From positions 1-12,094 of the forward strand of contig QFQD01000091.1 of assembly GCA_003241485.1 (NCBI GenBank): a stretch of 12,094 nt of DNA, written 5' to 3'. Positions 1 through 8,170 of this stretch are shown one piece after another. The DNA comes from Ancylobacter novellus. Its GTDB lineage: Bacteria > Pseudomonadota > Alphaproteobacteria > Rhizobiales > Xanthobacteraceae. Both the position numbers and the translations under genes were made by a program. Numbering within the stretch: position 1 is the first letter of the stretch; each line of letters begins with the position of its first letter. The notes beneath the pieces were generated by a model. That model was given only the letters and a program-made list of their open reading frames with translations. It was not told the origin of the DNA and did not search any database.

Positions 1-16
1 CCTCGGGGGGCAGTGA
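1..16 (+). CDS. Possible 3' end of an upstream gene (partial)
   Basis: A frame open from the window edge reads Leu-Gly-Gly-Gln and then meets a TGA at 14-16, which overlaps the ATG of dgoK at 16-18 (TGATG). Stop/start overlaps of this kind recur throughout the window, so this is probably the last codons of a preceding gene in the same operon. Four codons cannot identify it. In De Ley-Doudoroff clusters the neighbours are often a galactonate dehydratase, a galactose dehydrogenase or a lactonase, but that is only inference. Confidence 0.25.
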
Positions 17-945
17 TGGCGGCCGTTTCGCATGTCGTCGTCGACTGGGGCACATCGAGCTTCCGGCTGTGGGCGCTCGACCGCGCCGGCCATGTGCTCG
101 GCGAACGGCGCAGCGGGCAGGGTTTGACCACCGCGACGGGCGAAGGCTTCGAGGCGGTGCTCGAAACCCATCTCGCCGCGCTGGATATCGCCGACGGCAT
201 TCCGGTGATGATGTGCGGCATGGTCGGCGCGCGCAGCGGCTGGGTGGAGGCCGCCTATGTCGACATACCCGCGGGGCTGGAGGGCCTCGCCGAGCGCGCG
301 GTGCATGTGCCTTCCGCGCGCCGGCTGATCCGTATCCTGCCCGGTCTCGCCCAGCGCGAGGCCGGCCGGCACGATGTGATGCGCGGCGAGGAAACCCAGC
401 TCCTGCCGCTGGCCCGCGCGGGTTTCGAGGGCCTTGCCTGCCTGCCGGGTACCCATTCCAAATGGGTGCGGGTGGCGCAGGGCGAGGCGCAGGGCTTCGC
501 CACCTTCATGACCGGCGAACTGTTCCAGCTGCTGCGGACCGGCTCGATCATCGCGCCGGCCGTCGACGCGGCGACGACGGTCGATCCGGAGTCACCCGTC
601 TTCGCGCAAGGGGTCGGCGATGGCCTCGCCTTGCCGGAGGCGCTCGGCAACCAGCTGTTCCGGCTGCGCGCCTCCTGGCTGCTAGCCGGCGAGGCGCCGG
701 CCGCCAGCCTGGCACGGCTCTCCGGCCTGCTGATCGGCGCGGAACTCGCCGGGGCGGCGCGGCTGGTCGGACCGTTGGAGAATGTCGCGCTCATCGCCTC
801 CGGTGCCATTGCCGGCCTTTATGGCACGGCGCTGGGCGTGGCCGGCATTGCCGGGGTCGCCCCGGTCGACGCCGAGGCCAGCGTGCGCGCCGGCCTGCAC
901 GCGGCCGCGCTTAGTGCCTTCCGGCTGGAAAGGGTTTCCGCATGA
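16..945 (+). CDS. dgoK: 2-dehydro-3-deoxygalactonokinase (DgoK)
   Basis: A cytoplasmic sugar-acid kinase that phosphorylates 2-keto-3-deoxy-D-galactonate to its 6-phosphate with ATP, the penultimate step of galactonate catabolism. The 309-residue product is full length for the DGOK family. Visible family motifs are the N-terminal phosphate-binding segment VVVDWGTSSFRLW (about residues 7-19), DVMRGEETQ (120-128), LPGTHSKW (143-150) and FMTGELF (164-170), with a Gly/Ala-rich ASGAIAGLYG stretch near the C-terminus typical of the actin-like ATPase fold. No signal peptide or membrane segment is apparent. The start is ATG at 16, behind a G-run at 5-10; an in-frame GTG at 13 would add one residue. 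The gene overlaps dgoA by 4 nt (ATGA), so translation is probably coupled. The family call is firm; D-galactonate as physiological substrate follows from the paired aldolase. Confidence 0.93.
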   Translation: MAAVSHVVVDWGTSSFRLWALDRAGHVLGERRSGQGLTTATGEGFEAVLETHLAALDIADGIPVMMCGMVGARSGWVEAAYVDIPAGLEGLAERAVHVPSARRLIRILPGLAQREAGRHDVMRGEETQLLPLARAGFEGLACLPGTHSKWVRVAQGEAQGFATFMTGELFQLLRTGSIIAPAVDAATTVDPESPVFAQGVGDGLALPEALGNQLFRLRASWLLAGEAPAASLARLSGLLIGAELAGAARLVGPLENVALIASGAIAGLYGTALGVAGIAGVAPVDAEASVRAGLHAAALSAFRLERVSA

Positions 946-1616
946 ACACTGTCTCGCCCAACCGGGTCGCCTGGCCCTCGATGCGGCGTTCGCTGGTCGC
1001 CATCCTGCGCGGGATCCGGCCCGACGAGACCGAAGCCGTCGTCGCCGCGCTGATCGAGGAGGGGTTCGAGGCGATCGAGATCCCGCTCAATTCGCCCGAG
1101 CCGTTCCGGTCCATCGAAGCCGCCGCCCGCCTTGCGCCGTCCTGCGTGTTGATCGGCGCGGGGACCGTGCTCGATGTCGCGGAGGTGGACCGGCTCGCGG
1201 CCGCCGGTGGCAGGCTCATGGTCAGCCCGAATGTCGACCCCGAGGTGATCGCCCGCGCCGGCCATCACGGCATGGTCACGATGCCGGGCGTGCTCACCCC
1301 GACCGAGGCGCTCGCGGCGGTGAAGGCCGGCGCGTCTGGGCTGAAGTTCTTTCCCGCCAATCTGCTCGGCCCCTCCATCATCCAGGCCATTTCGGTGGTG
1401 CTGCCGCCCGGCACGGTGATCGGCGCCGTGGGCGGGGTCGGCGAGAACGAGTTCGCCGCCTATGCGCGCGCCGGCATCCGCACCTTCGGGCTCGGCTCCA
1501 GCCTTTACCGCCCCGGCGCGACGGTCGGGGAGGTGCGGCAGAAGGCCCGCGCGGTCATCGCCGCCTATGACGCGGCCTTCACCGGCCCACAGGAGACACT
1601 GCGCGCCGGAGGCTAG
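942..1616 (+). CDS. dgoA: 2-dehydro-3-deoxy-6-phosphogalactonate aldolase (DgoA)
   Basis: A class I (Schiff-base) aldolase of the KDPG/KDPGal family that splits 2-keto-3-deoxy-6-phosphogalactonate into pyruvate and D-glyceraldehyde-3-phosphate. The 224-residue product fits a single (beta/alpha)8 barrel. It shows ILRG (residues 21-24), EIPLNSP with the presumed catalytic Glu46, the glycine-rich IGAGTVL (71-77), and LKFFP with the Schiff-base Lys135. A GAVGGV phosphate-binding segment and GLGSSLY follow near the C-terminus. EIPLNSP is more like DgoA than the glucose-type Eda, which agrees with the adjoining DgoK. Its ATG at 942 overlaps the dgoK stop, so the two enzymes are likely made together. 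It ends 80 nt before chvE, a gap that could hold a secondary promoter, although none is clear. The gap contains only short GC hairpins such as CGCC-AAA-GGCG at 1658-1668. Confidence 0.94.
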   Translation: MNTVSPNRVAWPSMRRSLVAILRGIRPDETEAVVAALIEEGFEAIEIPLNSPEPFRSIEAAARLAPSCVLIGAGTVLDVAEVDRLAAAGGRLMVSPNVDPEVIARAGHHGMVTMPGVLTPTEALAAVKAGASGLKFFPANLLGPSIIQAISVVLPPGTVIGAVGGVGENEFAAYARAGIRTFGLGSSLYRPGATVGEVRQKARAVIAAYDAAFTGPQETLRAGG

Positions 1617-1696
1617 GCGCGGAAAACCAGTGCGGCTTGTCCGCCAAGAAACCGGCACGCCAAAGGCGGCCCTCAAACCCCCTACGGAAGTCCAAC

Positions 1697-2773
1697 ATGA
1701 AACGCCTGACAACGACCCTTGCCGCTTCCCTCGCCACCCTCGCGCTCGGCGCGCTGGCCTTTGCCGCTCCCGCCGCCGCGCAGGGCAAGGGCACGGTCGG
1801 CATCGCCATGCCCACCAAGTCCTCCGCCCGCTGGATCGCCGACGGCGACAACATGGTGAAGGTGCTCAAGGAGCGCGGCTACACCACCGACCTGCAATAT
1901 GCCGAGGACGACATCCCCAACCAGCTCTCGCAGATCGAGAACATGGTGACCAAGGGCGCCAAGGTGCTGGTGATCGCCTCGATCGACGGCACCACGCTGT
2001 CGGACGTGCTGAAGCAGGCGCATGACAAGGGCATCAAGGTCATCGCCTATGACCGCCTCATCCGCGAGACGCCGAATGTCGACTATTACGCGACCTTCGA
2101 CAATTTCCAGGTCGGCGTGCTGCAGGCGCAATCGCTGCTCAAGGGCCTCGGCTACCCCGCCAATAAGGGCCCGTTCAATGTCGAGCTGTTCGGCGGCTCG
2201 CCGGACGACAACAACGCCTACTTCTTCTACGATGGCGCCATGTCGGTGCTGAAGCCGCTGATCGACAACGGCACCATCAAGATCGCCTCCGGCCAGATGG
2301 GCATGGACAAGGTCTCGACGCTGCGCTGGGACGGCGCCACCGCCCAGGCGCGCATGGATAACCTGCTCAGCGCCTACTACACCGACAAGAAGCTCGACGG
2401 CGTGCTCTCGCCCTATGACGGCCTGTCCATCGGCATCCTGTCCTCGCTCAAGGGCGTGGGTTACGGCTCCGGCAGCATGAAGATGCCGGTCGTCACCGGG
2501 CAGGACGCGGAAGTGCCGTCGATGAAGTCGATCCTCGCCGGCGAGCAGTATTCGACCATCTTCAAGGACACCCGCGAACTCGCCAAGGTGACCGCCGACA
2601 TGGTCGATGCCTCGCTCTCGGGCAAGGAGCCGACGGTCAACGACACCAAGACCTACAACAACGGCAAGAAGGTCGTGCCGTCCTTCCTGCTGAAGCCCGT
2701 CGTCGTCGACAAGGGCAACTGGGAAGCCGTGCTGATCGGCTCGGGCTACTACAAGCCGGGCCAGATCAACTGA
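1697..2773 (+). CDS. chvE: Periplasmic multiple-monosaccharide-binding protein (ChvE)
   Basis: The periplasmic receptor of a CUT2-type sugar ABC importer. Agrobacterium ChvE binds galactose, glucose, arabinose, xylose and related aldoses, and also serves as a sugar sensor for VirA there. The 358-residue product begins with a Sec signal peptide: MKRL, a hydrophobic stretch to about residue 24, and probable cleavage after APAAA near residue 28. The mature protein then closely matches remembered ChvE: GIAMPTKSSARW, DDIPNQLSQIENMVTKG, YDRLIR, YYATFDNFQVGVLQ, ELFGGSPDDNNA, DGAMSVLKP, SGQMGMDKV, LRWDGATAQARMDNLLSAYY, LSPYDGLSIG and GQDAEVPS. ATG 1697 is chosen because GGAAG at 1686-1690 is a well-spaced ribosome site and because the signal peptide starts there; the 20 upstream in-frame residues look like leader DNA. 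It is followed by a strong hairpin and then gguA. A virulence-signalling role is not implied, as no vir genes are seen. Confidence 0.95.
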   Translation: MKRLTTTLAASLATLALGALAFAAPAAAQGKGTVGIAMPTKSSARWIADGDNMVKVLKERGYTTDLQYAEDDIPNQLSQIENMVTKGAKVLVIASIDGTTLSDVLKQAHDKGIKVIAYDRLIRETPNVDYYATFDNFQVGVLQAQSLLKGLGYPANKGPFNVELFGGSPDDNNAYFFYDGAMSVLKPLIDNGTIKIASGQMGMDKVSTLRWDGATAQARMDNLLSAYYTDKKLDGVLSPYDGLSIGILSSLKGVGYGSGSMKMPVVTGQDAEVPSMKSILAGEQYSTIFKDTRELAKVTADMVDASLSGKEPTVNDTKTYNNGKKVVPSFLLKPVVVDKGNWEAVLIGSGYYKPGQIN

Positions 2774-2792
2774 GCCGTCGTCCACGTTACGA

Positions 2793-2820
2793 CCCGCGCC
2801 GGCCGATGTGCCGGCGCGGG
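2793..2820 (+). promoter_or_regulatory. Intercistronic GC hairpin between chvE and gguA
   Basis: CCCGCGCCGGC (2793-2803) and GCCGGCGCGGG (2810-2820) form a perfect 11-bp stem around the 6-nt loop CGATGT, starting 20 nt after the chvE stop. It is followed by CTCCTTCGC and not a T-run, so it is more likely a partial attenuator or 3'-end mRNA stabiliser than a full terminator. In binding-protein ABC operons such hairpins commonly keep the receptor more abundant than the ATPase and permease. The structure is directly visible; the function is inferred. Confidence 0.65.
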
Positions 2821-2843
2821 CTCCTTCGCAATGGAACGCAGCG

Positions 2844-4405
<1,562 letters not shown>

Positions 4406-4409
<4 letters not shown>

Positions 4410-5593
4410 GCGACGCCGCGCTGAACGGGAAGCGGCAGCACGCCGGCTTCCTGAAGAACAACCTGCGCGAATACGGGATGATGATCTCCCTCTTCGCCAT
4501 CATGATCTTTTTCGAGATCGTGACGGACGGCACATTGCTGCGGCCGCTCAACCTCACCAATCTGGTGCTGCAGAACAGCTACATCGTCATCATGGCGCTG
4601 GGCATGCTGCTGGTCATCGTCACCGGGCATATCGACCTGTCGGTCGGCTCGGTAGCCGGCTTCGTTGGCGCGGTGGCGGCGGTGCTGATGGTGAAGTTCG
4701 GCGTGCACTACATTCCCGCCACGCTGATCTGCCTGGCGCTGGGCGGGTTGATCGGGGCGGCGCAGGGCTACTGGGTTGCCTATTTCAAGATCCCCTCCTT
4801 CATCGTCACGCTGGCGGGCATGCTGGTGTTCAAGGGGCTGGCTCTCGCCATCCTCGCGGGTCAGTCGGTCGGGCCCTTCCCGCCCACCTTCCAGAAGCTC
4901 TCCTCGGGTTTCATCCCCGAGCTGGCACCCGATGCCGGCGCGCTCTACCCGACCTCTCTGGCGCTCGGCGCCGTGTTGGCGCTGGCGCTGGTGTGGCTCA
5001 ACTTCCGCGGCCGCGCGCGCCAGGAGGCGCACCATATCGAGACCGAACCCTACGGCTTCTTTCTCGTCAAGAACCTGCTGCTGTTCAGCATTATCCTCTA
5101 TTTCACCTATCTCATCGCCTCCCATCGCGGCCTGCCCAATGTACTGGTCATCATGGTGGCGCTGATCGCGCTCTATGCCTTCCTCACCACCCGCACCACC
5201 ATCGGCCGGCAGATCTATGCGGTGGGCGGCAATGAGAAGGCGGCCAAGCTGTCGGGCATCAAGACCGAGCGGCTCACCTTCCTGACCTTCGTCAATATGG
5301 GGGTGCTGGCGGCGCTGGCCGGCCTCGTCTTCGCCGCGCGGCTGAACACGGCGACGCCCAAGGCGGGCCTCGGCTTCGAGCTCGACGTCATCGCCGCCTG
5401 CTTCATCGGCGGCGCCTCGGCCTATGGCGGGGTGGGCAAGGTCGGCGGCGCGGTGATCGGCGCGCTCATCATGGGCGTGATGAACAACGGCATGTCGATC
5501 CTCGGCATCGGCATCGACTATCAGCAGGTCATCAAGGGGCTCGTCCTGCTCGGCGCCGTCTGCCTCGACGTGTATAATCAGAAGCGGTCCTGA
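4406..5593 (+). CDS. gguB: Sugar ABC transporter permease (GguB)
   Basis: The inner-membrane channel of the ChvE-GguAB monosaccharide importer, in the BPD_transp_2 (RbsC/XylH) family, probably working as a homodimer. The 395-residue product is highly hydrophobic, with about ten membrane segments. Family landmarks are VTGHIDLSVGS (72-82), the KIPSFIVTLAGML stretch (128-140), the cytoplasmic coupling segment GGNEKAAKLSGI (274-285) and GGASAYGGVGKVGGA (335-349). A longer, partly polar stretch at about 155-220 between membrane segments is seen in XylH-like permeases. ATG 4406 overlaps the gguA stop (ATGA) and has AAGGAG at 4392-4397 as ribosome site. The Agrobacterium cluster continues with gguC after gguB; here gguB is the last gene, followed by a spacer and an unrelated purine permease. 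Confidence 0.94.
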
Positions 5594-5597
5594 ACCT

Positions 5598-5646
5598 GCG
5601 CCCCGTCTGGCGCGAGCGCTTCCCCGGCGGCGATTCCCGGCCGGGG
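5598..5646 (+). terminator. Candidate transcription end after gguB (two GC hairpins)
   Basis: Just after the gguB stop, GCGCC (5598-5602) can pair with GGCGC (5609-5613), and CCCCGGC (5622-5628) with GCCGGGG (5640-5646). No T-run follows, so this is not a classic intrinsic terminator. It may mark the operon end or simply be GC-rich spacer. The call rests mainly on its position between two functionally unrelated clusters. Confidence 0.3.
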
Positions 5647-5706
5647 TCGCGCACACGCGCTGCCTGCTCCACCGGCCAGCGCGGCCGGCCATTCTCCACG
5701 CCGTGC

Positions 5707-5726
5707 AGAAACTGTCTCAGTGTTTC
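5707..5726 (+). promoter_or_regulatory. Candidate operator upstream of the purine permease
   Basis: GAAACTGTCTC at 5708-5718 is an 11-bp imperfect palindrome (4 of 5 pairs). It closely resembles GAAACTGTTCC at 8091-8101 in the lysR-xdhA intergenic region. It sits within a wider dyad, GAAAC (5708-5712) spaced 9 nt from GTTTC (5722-5726). It lies about 95 nt ahead of the permease start. A TATCAT hexamer at 5756-5761 could be a -10 box, but no convincing -35 was found. Binding by the neighbouring LysR protein is inferred. Confidence 0.4.
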
Positions 5727-5812
5727 GCGCTGATACGGGCCCAAGGGCGCCCGGCTATCATGGCCTCGTCAGATCACATCGAAAAACAACAAGATGTGCT
5801 GGGAGAAACGCC

Positions 5813-7117
5813 ATGCTCGAACGCCTTTTCCGTATCAAGGAACTGAAATCAAGTGTCCGCATAGAGGTCATCGCGGGGTGCACGACCTTCCTGACGATGG
5901 CCTACATCATCTTCGTCAACCCGAAGATCCTGGCGACGACCGGCATGGATCCCCATGCGGTGTTCGTCGCCACCTGCCTTGCCGCGGCGATCGGCTGCGC
6001 CACCATGGCGCTCTGGGCGAACTGGCCCATCGGCATGGCGCCCGGCATGGGGCTCAACGCCTTCTTCGCCTTCACCGTCGTCGCCAAGCTGGGCTATTCC
6101 TGGCAGCAGGCGCTCGGGGCGGTGATGATCTCGGGCCTGATCTTCCTGCTTCTCTCCGTCACCGGCCTGCGCCGCCGGCTGATCGACGGCATCCCCGCCT
6201 CCATGCGCAGCGCCATCGCGGCCGGTGTCGGGCTGTTCCTCGCCATCATCGCGATGAAGAGCGCGGGCATCGTCGTGGGGAGCCCGGCGACGCTGGTGAC
6301 GCTGGGCGACCTCACCTCGCCGGGTGTGCTGGTCAGCATTGGCGGCTTCTTCGTCATCGTGGCGCTGGATGTCTACAAGGTGCCGGGCGCGATCCTCATC
6401 GGCATTCTGCTGACGACGCTGGCGGCGATCCTCACCGGGGTGAGCCATTTCGAGGGCATCGCCTCCATGCCGCCCTCCATCGCGCCGACCTTCCTGCAGC
6501 TCGACGTGCTGGGCGCGCTGCATGGCGGGCTGCTTCACGTGGTACTGGTCATGGTGCTGGTTGAGGTGTTCGACGCGACCGGCACGCTGATCGGCGTCGC
6601 CAAGCGGGCGGGGCTGCTGGTCGAGGGCCCCACCCACACCAATCCGGGCCTCAGCCGCGCGCTGATGGCGGATTCCACGGCCATCGTCGCCGGTTCGATG
6701 CTGGGGACCTCCTCGACCACCGCCTATATCGAGAGCGCTTCCGGCGTGCAGGCGGGCGGGCGCACCGGGCTTACCGCCCTCACCATCGCCGTCCTCTTCC
6801 TTCTCGCCACCTTCCTCTCGCCGCTGGCCGGCTCGGTGCCGGCCGAAGCCACCGCGCCGGCCCTGCTCTATGTCGCGGCCATCATGATGCGCGAACTCGC
6901 CGAGGTGATGTGGGACGACGTGACCGAGACGGTGCCGGCGGTGCTGACTGCCATCACCATGCCGTTCACCTATTCGATCGCGAACGGTCTCGCCGTGGGC
7001 TTCGTCAGCTATGCCGTGCTGAAGCTGCTCACCGGGCGGGCGCGGGAGGTGCACGTCGCCACCTGGATCGTCGCCGCGCTGTTCGTCATCCGCTTCGTGC
7101 TCTACCCCGAAGGCTGA
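5813..7117 (+). CDS. Purine (adenine/guanine/hypoxanthine) permease, AzgA/PbuG type
   Basis: An inner-membrane purine base:proton symporter of the AzgA-like branch of nucleobase transporters (COG2252; relatives PbuG, AdeP, GhxP). The 434-residue product is full length and mostly membrane-embedded. Diagnostic stretches are RIEVIAGCTTFLTMAYIIFVNP (about 16-37), GMAPGMGLNAFFAF (74-87), EVFDATGTLIGVA (251-263), GTSSTTAYIESASG (298-311) with QAGGRTGL (313-320), and TMPFTYSIANGLAVGF (382-397). ATG 5813 has GGGAGA at 5801-5806 as ribosome site; the 31 upstream in-frame codons are polar and Arg-rich and would spoil the N-terminus, so they are excluded. It stands as a single gene ended by a strong terminator, convergent to a LysR regulator. 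Proximity to xdhABC suggests it supplies hypoxanthine, guanine or xanthine for oxidation. The exact base transported cannot be read from the sequence. Confidence 0.9.
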   Translation: MLERLFRIKELKSSVRIEVIAGCTTFLTMAYIIFVNPKILATTGMDPHAVFVATCLAAAIGCATMALWANWPIGMAPGMGLNAFFAFTVVAKLGYSWQQALGAVMISGLIFLLLSVTGLRRRLIDGIPASMRSAIAAGVGLFLAIIAMKSAGIVVGSPATLVTLGDLTSPGVLVSIGGFFVIVALDVYKVPGAILIGILLTTLAAILTGVSHFEGIASMPPSIAPTFLQLDVLGALHGGLLHVVLVMVLVEVFDATGTLIGVAKRAGLLVEGPTHTNPGLSRALMADSTAIVAGSMLGTSSTTAYIESASGVQAGGRTGLTALTIAVLFLLATFLSPLAGSVPAEATAPALLYVAAIMMRELAEVMWDDVTETVPAVLTAITMPFTYSIANGLAVGFVSYAVLKLLTGRAREVHVATWIVAALFVIRFVLYPEG

Positions 7118-7132
7118 CGGCATCACGTCGCC

Positions 7133-7163
7133 AAGAGGCCCGGCCGACCCGCCGGGCTTCTTT
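7133..7163. terminator. Rho-independent terminator between convergent permease and lysR genes
   Basis: AAGAGGCCCGGC (7133-7144) pairs with GCCGGGCTTCTT (7151-7162) over 12 bp with one G-U wobble, around loop CGACCC. On the + strand the stem runs into TTCTTTCCC, a usable U-rich tail for the permease transcript. It begins 15 nt after the permease stop and ends 6 nt before the lysR stop codon. Read from the - strand the tail is only CTCTTGG, so termination of lysR there is probably weaker. Confidence 0.8.
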
Positions 7164-7168
7164 CCCGT

Positions 7169-8062
7169 TCAGAACGCGCCCTTCAGCGCCCGCGCGGCGA
7201 AGTCGACGAAGAGCCGCACCTTGGGGTCCTGGAATTCGCGATGGGGCGTCAGGCTGCCGAACTGCGCGCCCACGGGCGGCGTGTCCGGCAGGACCTCGAC
7301 CAGCGCACCCGAGGCGAGATGCTCGCGCACCTCATAGCGCGGGCGGTTGGCGATGCCCGCCCCATTGAGCGCCCATCCCGTCAGCACATCGCCATCATCG
7401 GCGTCGAACCGGCCGGAGACGTTCAGCTTGCGCCGGCCTTCCGGCGTCTCCAGCACCCAGAAATATTCCGGCGAGCGCGGGAAGCGCAGCAGCAGGCAAT
7501 TATGGTCCATCAGCGCGTCGGGGCTGGCCGGCGTCCCCTGCCGGGCGAGATAATCCGGGGACGCCACCAGCACGCGGTCGCACTCGGCGATCTTGCGCCA
7601 GCTCAGCGAGGAATCCTCGGGCTGGCCGAGGAAGAAGGCGACGTCGACGCCCTCCTCGACGATGTTCACCACCCGGTCGGACAGGCGCAGCCTTACCTCG
7701 ATCTCCGGATGCTCCTCGCAGAAGCGCGGCACCAGCGGGGCGATCAGCCGCCGGCCGAGGCCGAGCGGCGCCACGGCGCGCAGCACACCCTGCGGCGTTC
7801 CGGAAAACGAGGCGAGCATCGCCTCGGCCTCGTCCAGCGCGGCGATCACCTTGCGGGCCTGCTCGTACAGCACCGCGCCGATCTCGGTGGGGGCGAGCCG
7901 GCGCGTGGTGCGGTTCAGCAGCCGCACGCCGAAATGGGCCTCAAGTTCCTTGATGCGGTTGGACGCCACGGCGGGGGTGAGGCGCAGGTCGCGGCCGCCT
8001 GCGGAGATCGAACCGCGCGCCACCACGCGGGCGAAGACACGCAGGCTTTCGAGATAAGACAC
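7169..8062 (-). CDS. LysR-family transcriptional regulator, probable regulator of xdh genes
   Basis: A cytoplasmic DNA-binding regulator of 297 residues, the normal LTTR length. The N-terminal winged helix-turn-helix covers about residues 1-62: SLRVFARVVARGSISAG, then LTPAVASNRIKELEAHFG, ending with the typical LLNRTTRRLAPTEIG. A linker helix and a periplasmic-binding-protein-like effector domain follow (about 90-290; LRAVAPLGLGRRLIAPLVPRF and VDVAFFLGQPEDSSL are recognisable). It resembles the CrgA/DsdC-like subgroup. The start is a GTG at 8062-8060, with GAGG at 8071-8068 on the same strand as ribosome site; the nearby upstream ATG is out of frame. It is divergent from xdhA across 108 nt that contain a T-N11-A palindrome. 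Divergent LysR genes usually regulate the neighbouring operon and themselves. The effector is unknown; a purine or urate is a guess from context. Confidence 0.9.
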   Translation of the reverse strand: MSYLESLRVFARVVARGSISAGGRDLRLTPAVASNRIKELEAHFGVRLLNRTTRRLAPTEIGAVLYEQARKVIAALDEAEAMLASFSGTPQGVLRAVAPLGLGRRLIAPLVPRFCEEHPEIEVRLRLSDRVVNIVEEGVDVAFFLGQPEDSSLSWRKIAECDRVLVASPDYLARQGTPASPDALMDHNCLLLRFPRSPEYFWVLETPEGRRKLNVSGRFDADDGDVLTGWALNGAGIANRPRYEVREHLASGALVEVLPDTPPVGAQFGSLTPHREFQDPKVRLFVDFAARALKGAF

Positions 8063-8170
8063 GGCGACCTCGATTTCTCATGAAACCGTTGAAACTGTTC
8101 CATGTGGGAAATGGCTTCTGTCGGCCGCGTTTTTTTGAGCATTCTAATCCCAGAACGAAGGAGAGATGCA
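8063..8170. promoter_or_regulatory. Divergent lysR-xdhA control region with candidate LysR box
   Basis: This 108-nt spacer separates the LysR GTG from the xdhA ATG. T-GAAACTGTTCC-A (8090-8102) is an imperfect palindrome in the T-N11-A layout typical of LysR sites (5 of 6 pairs match). It is preceded directly by TGAAACCGT (8081-8089), giving two tandem near-identical 9-mers. TTTC-TCAT-GAAA (8074-8085) is a further small dyad next to the lysR ribosome site, a position suited to autorepression. TCTAAT (8143-8148) could be a -10 for xdhA but would give only a short leader. A run of seven T lies at 8130-8136. AAGGAG at 8158-8163 is the xdhA ribosome site. Confidence 0.55.

Noticed and set aside
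1617..1696. Possible attenuator or riboswitch in the dgoA-chvE gap
   Set aside because: Only short (4-5 bp) competing GC pairings such as GCGG/CCGC and CGCC/GGCG were found, with no conserved riboswitch core and no T-run, so no regulatory call is made.
5532..5744. A 70-codon - strand frame covering part of the gguB-permease spacer
   Set aside because: It begins in the spacer, runs into gguB, is Arg-rich without any recognised motif and lacks a clear ribosome site; treated as chance.
5849..7126. A 425-codon - strand frame opposite the purine permease
   Set aside because: Translation is dominated by His, Arg, Asp and Gly with no domain, while the + strand encodes a well-conserved permease.
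7241..8083. A 280-codon + strand frame opposite lysR
   Set aside because: The - strand reading gives an unmistakable LysR protein with helix-turn-helix and effector domain; the + frame is its shadow.
8130..8136. Run of seven T after GCCGCG upstream of xdhA as a possible attenuator terminator
   Set aside because: The bases before it do not form a stable stem ending at the T-run, so there is no intrinsic terminator structure to support it.
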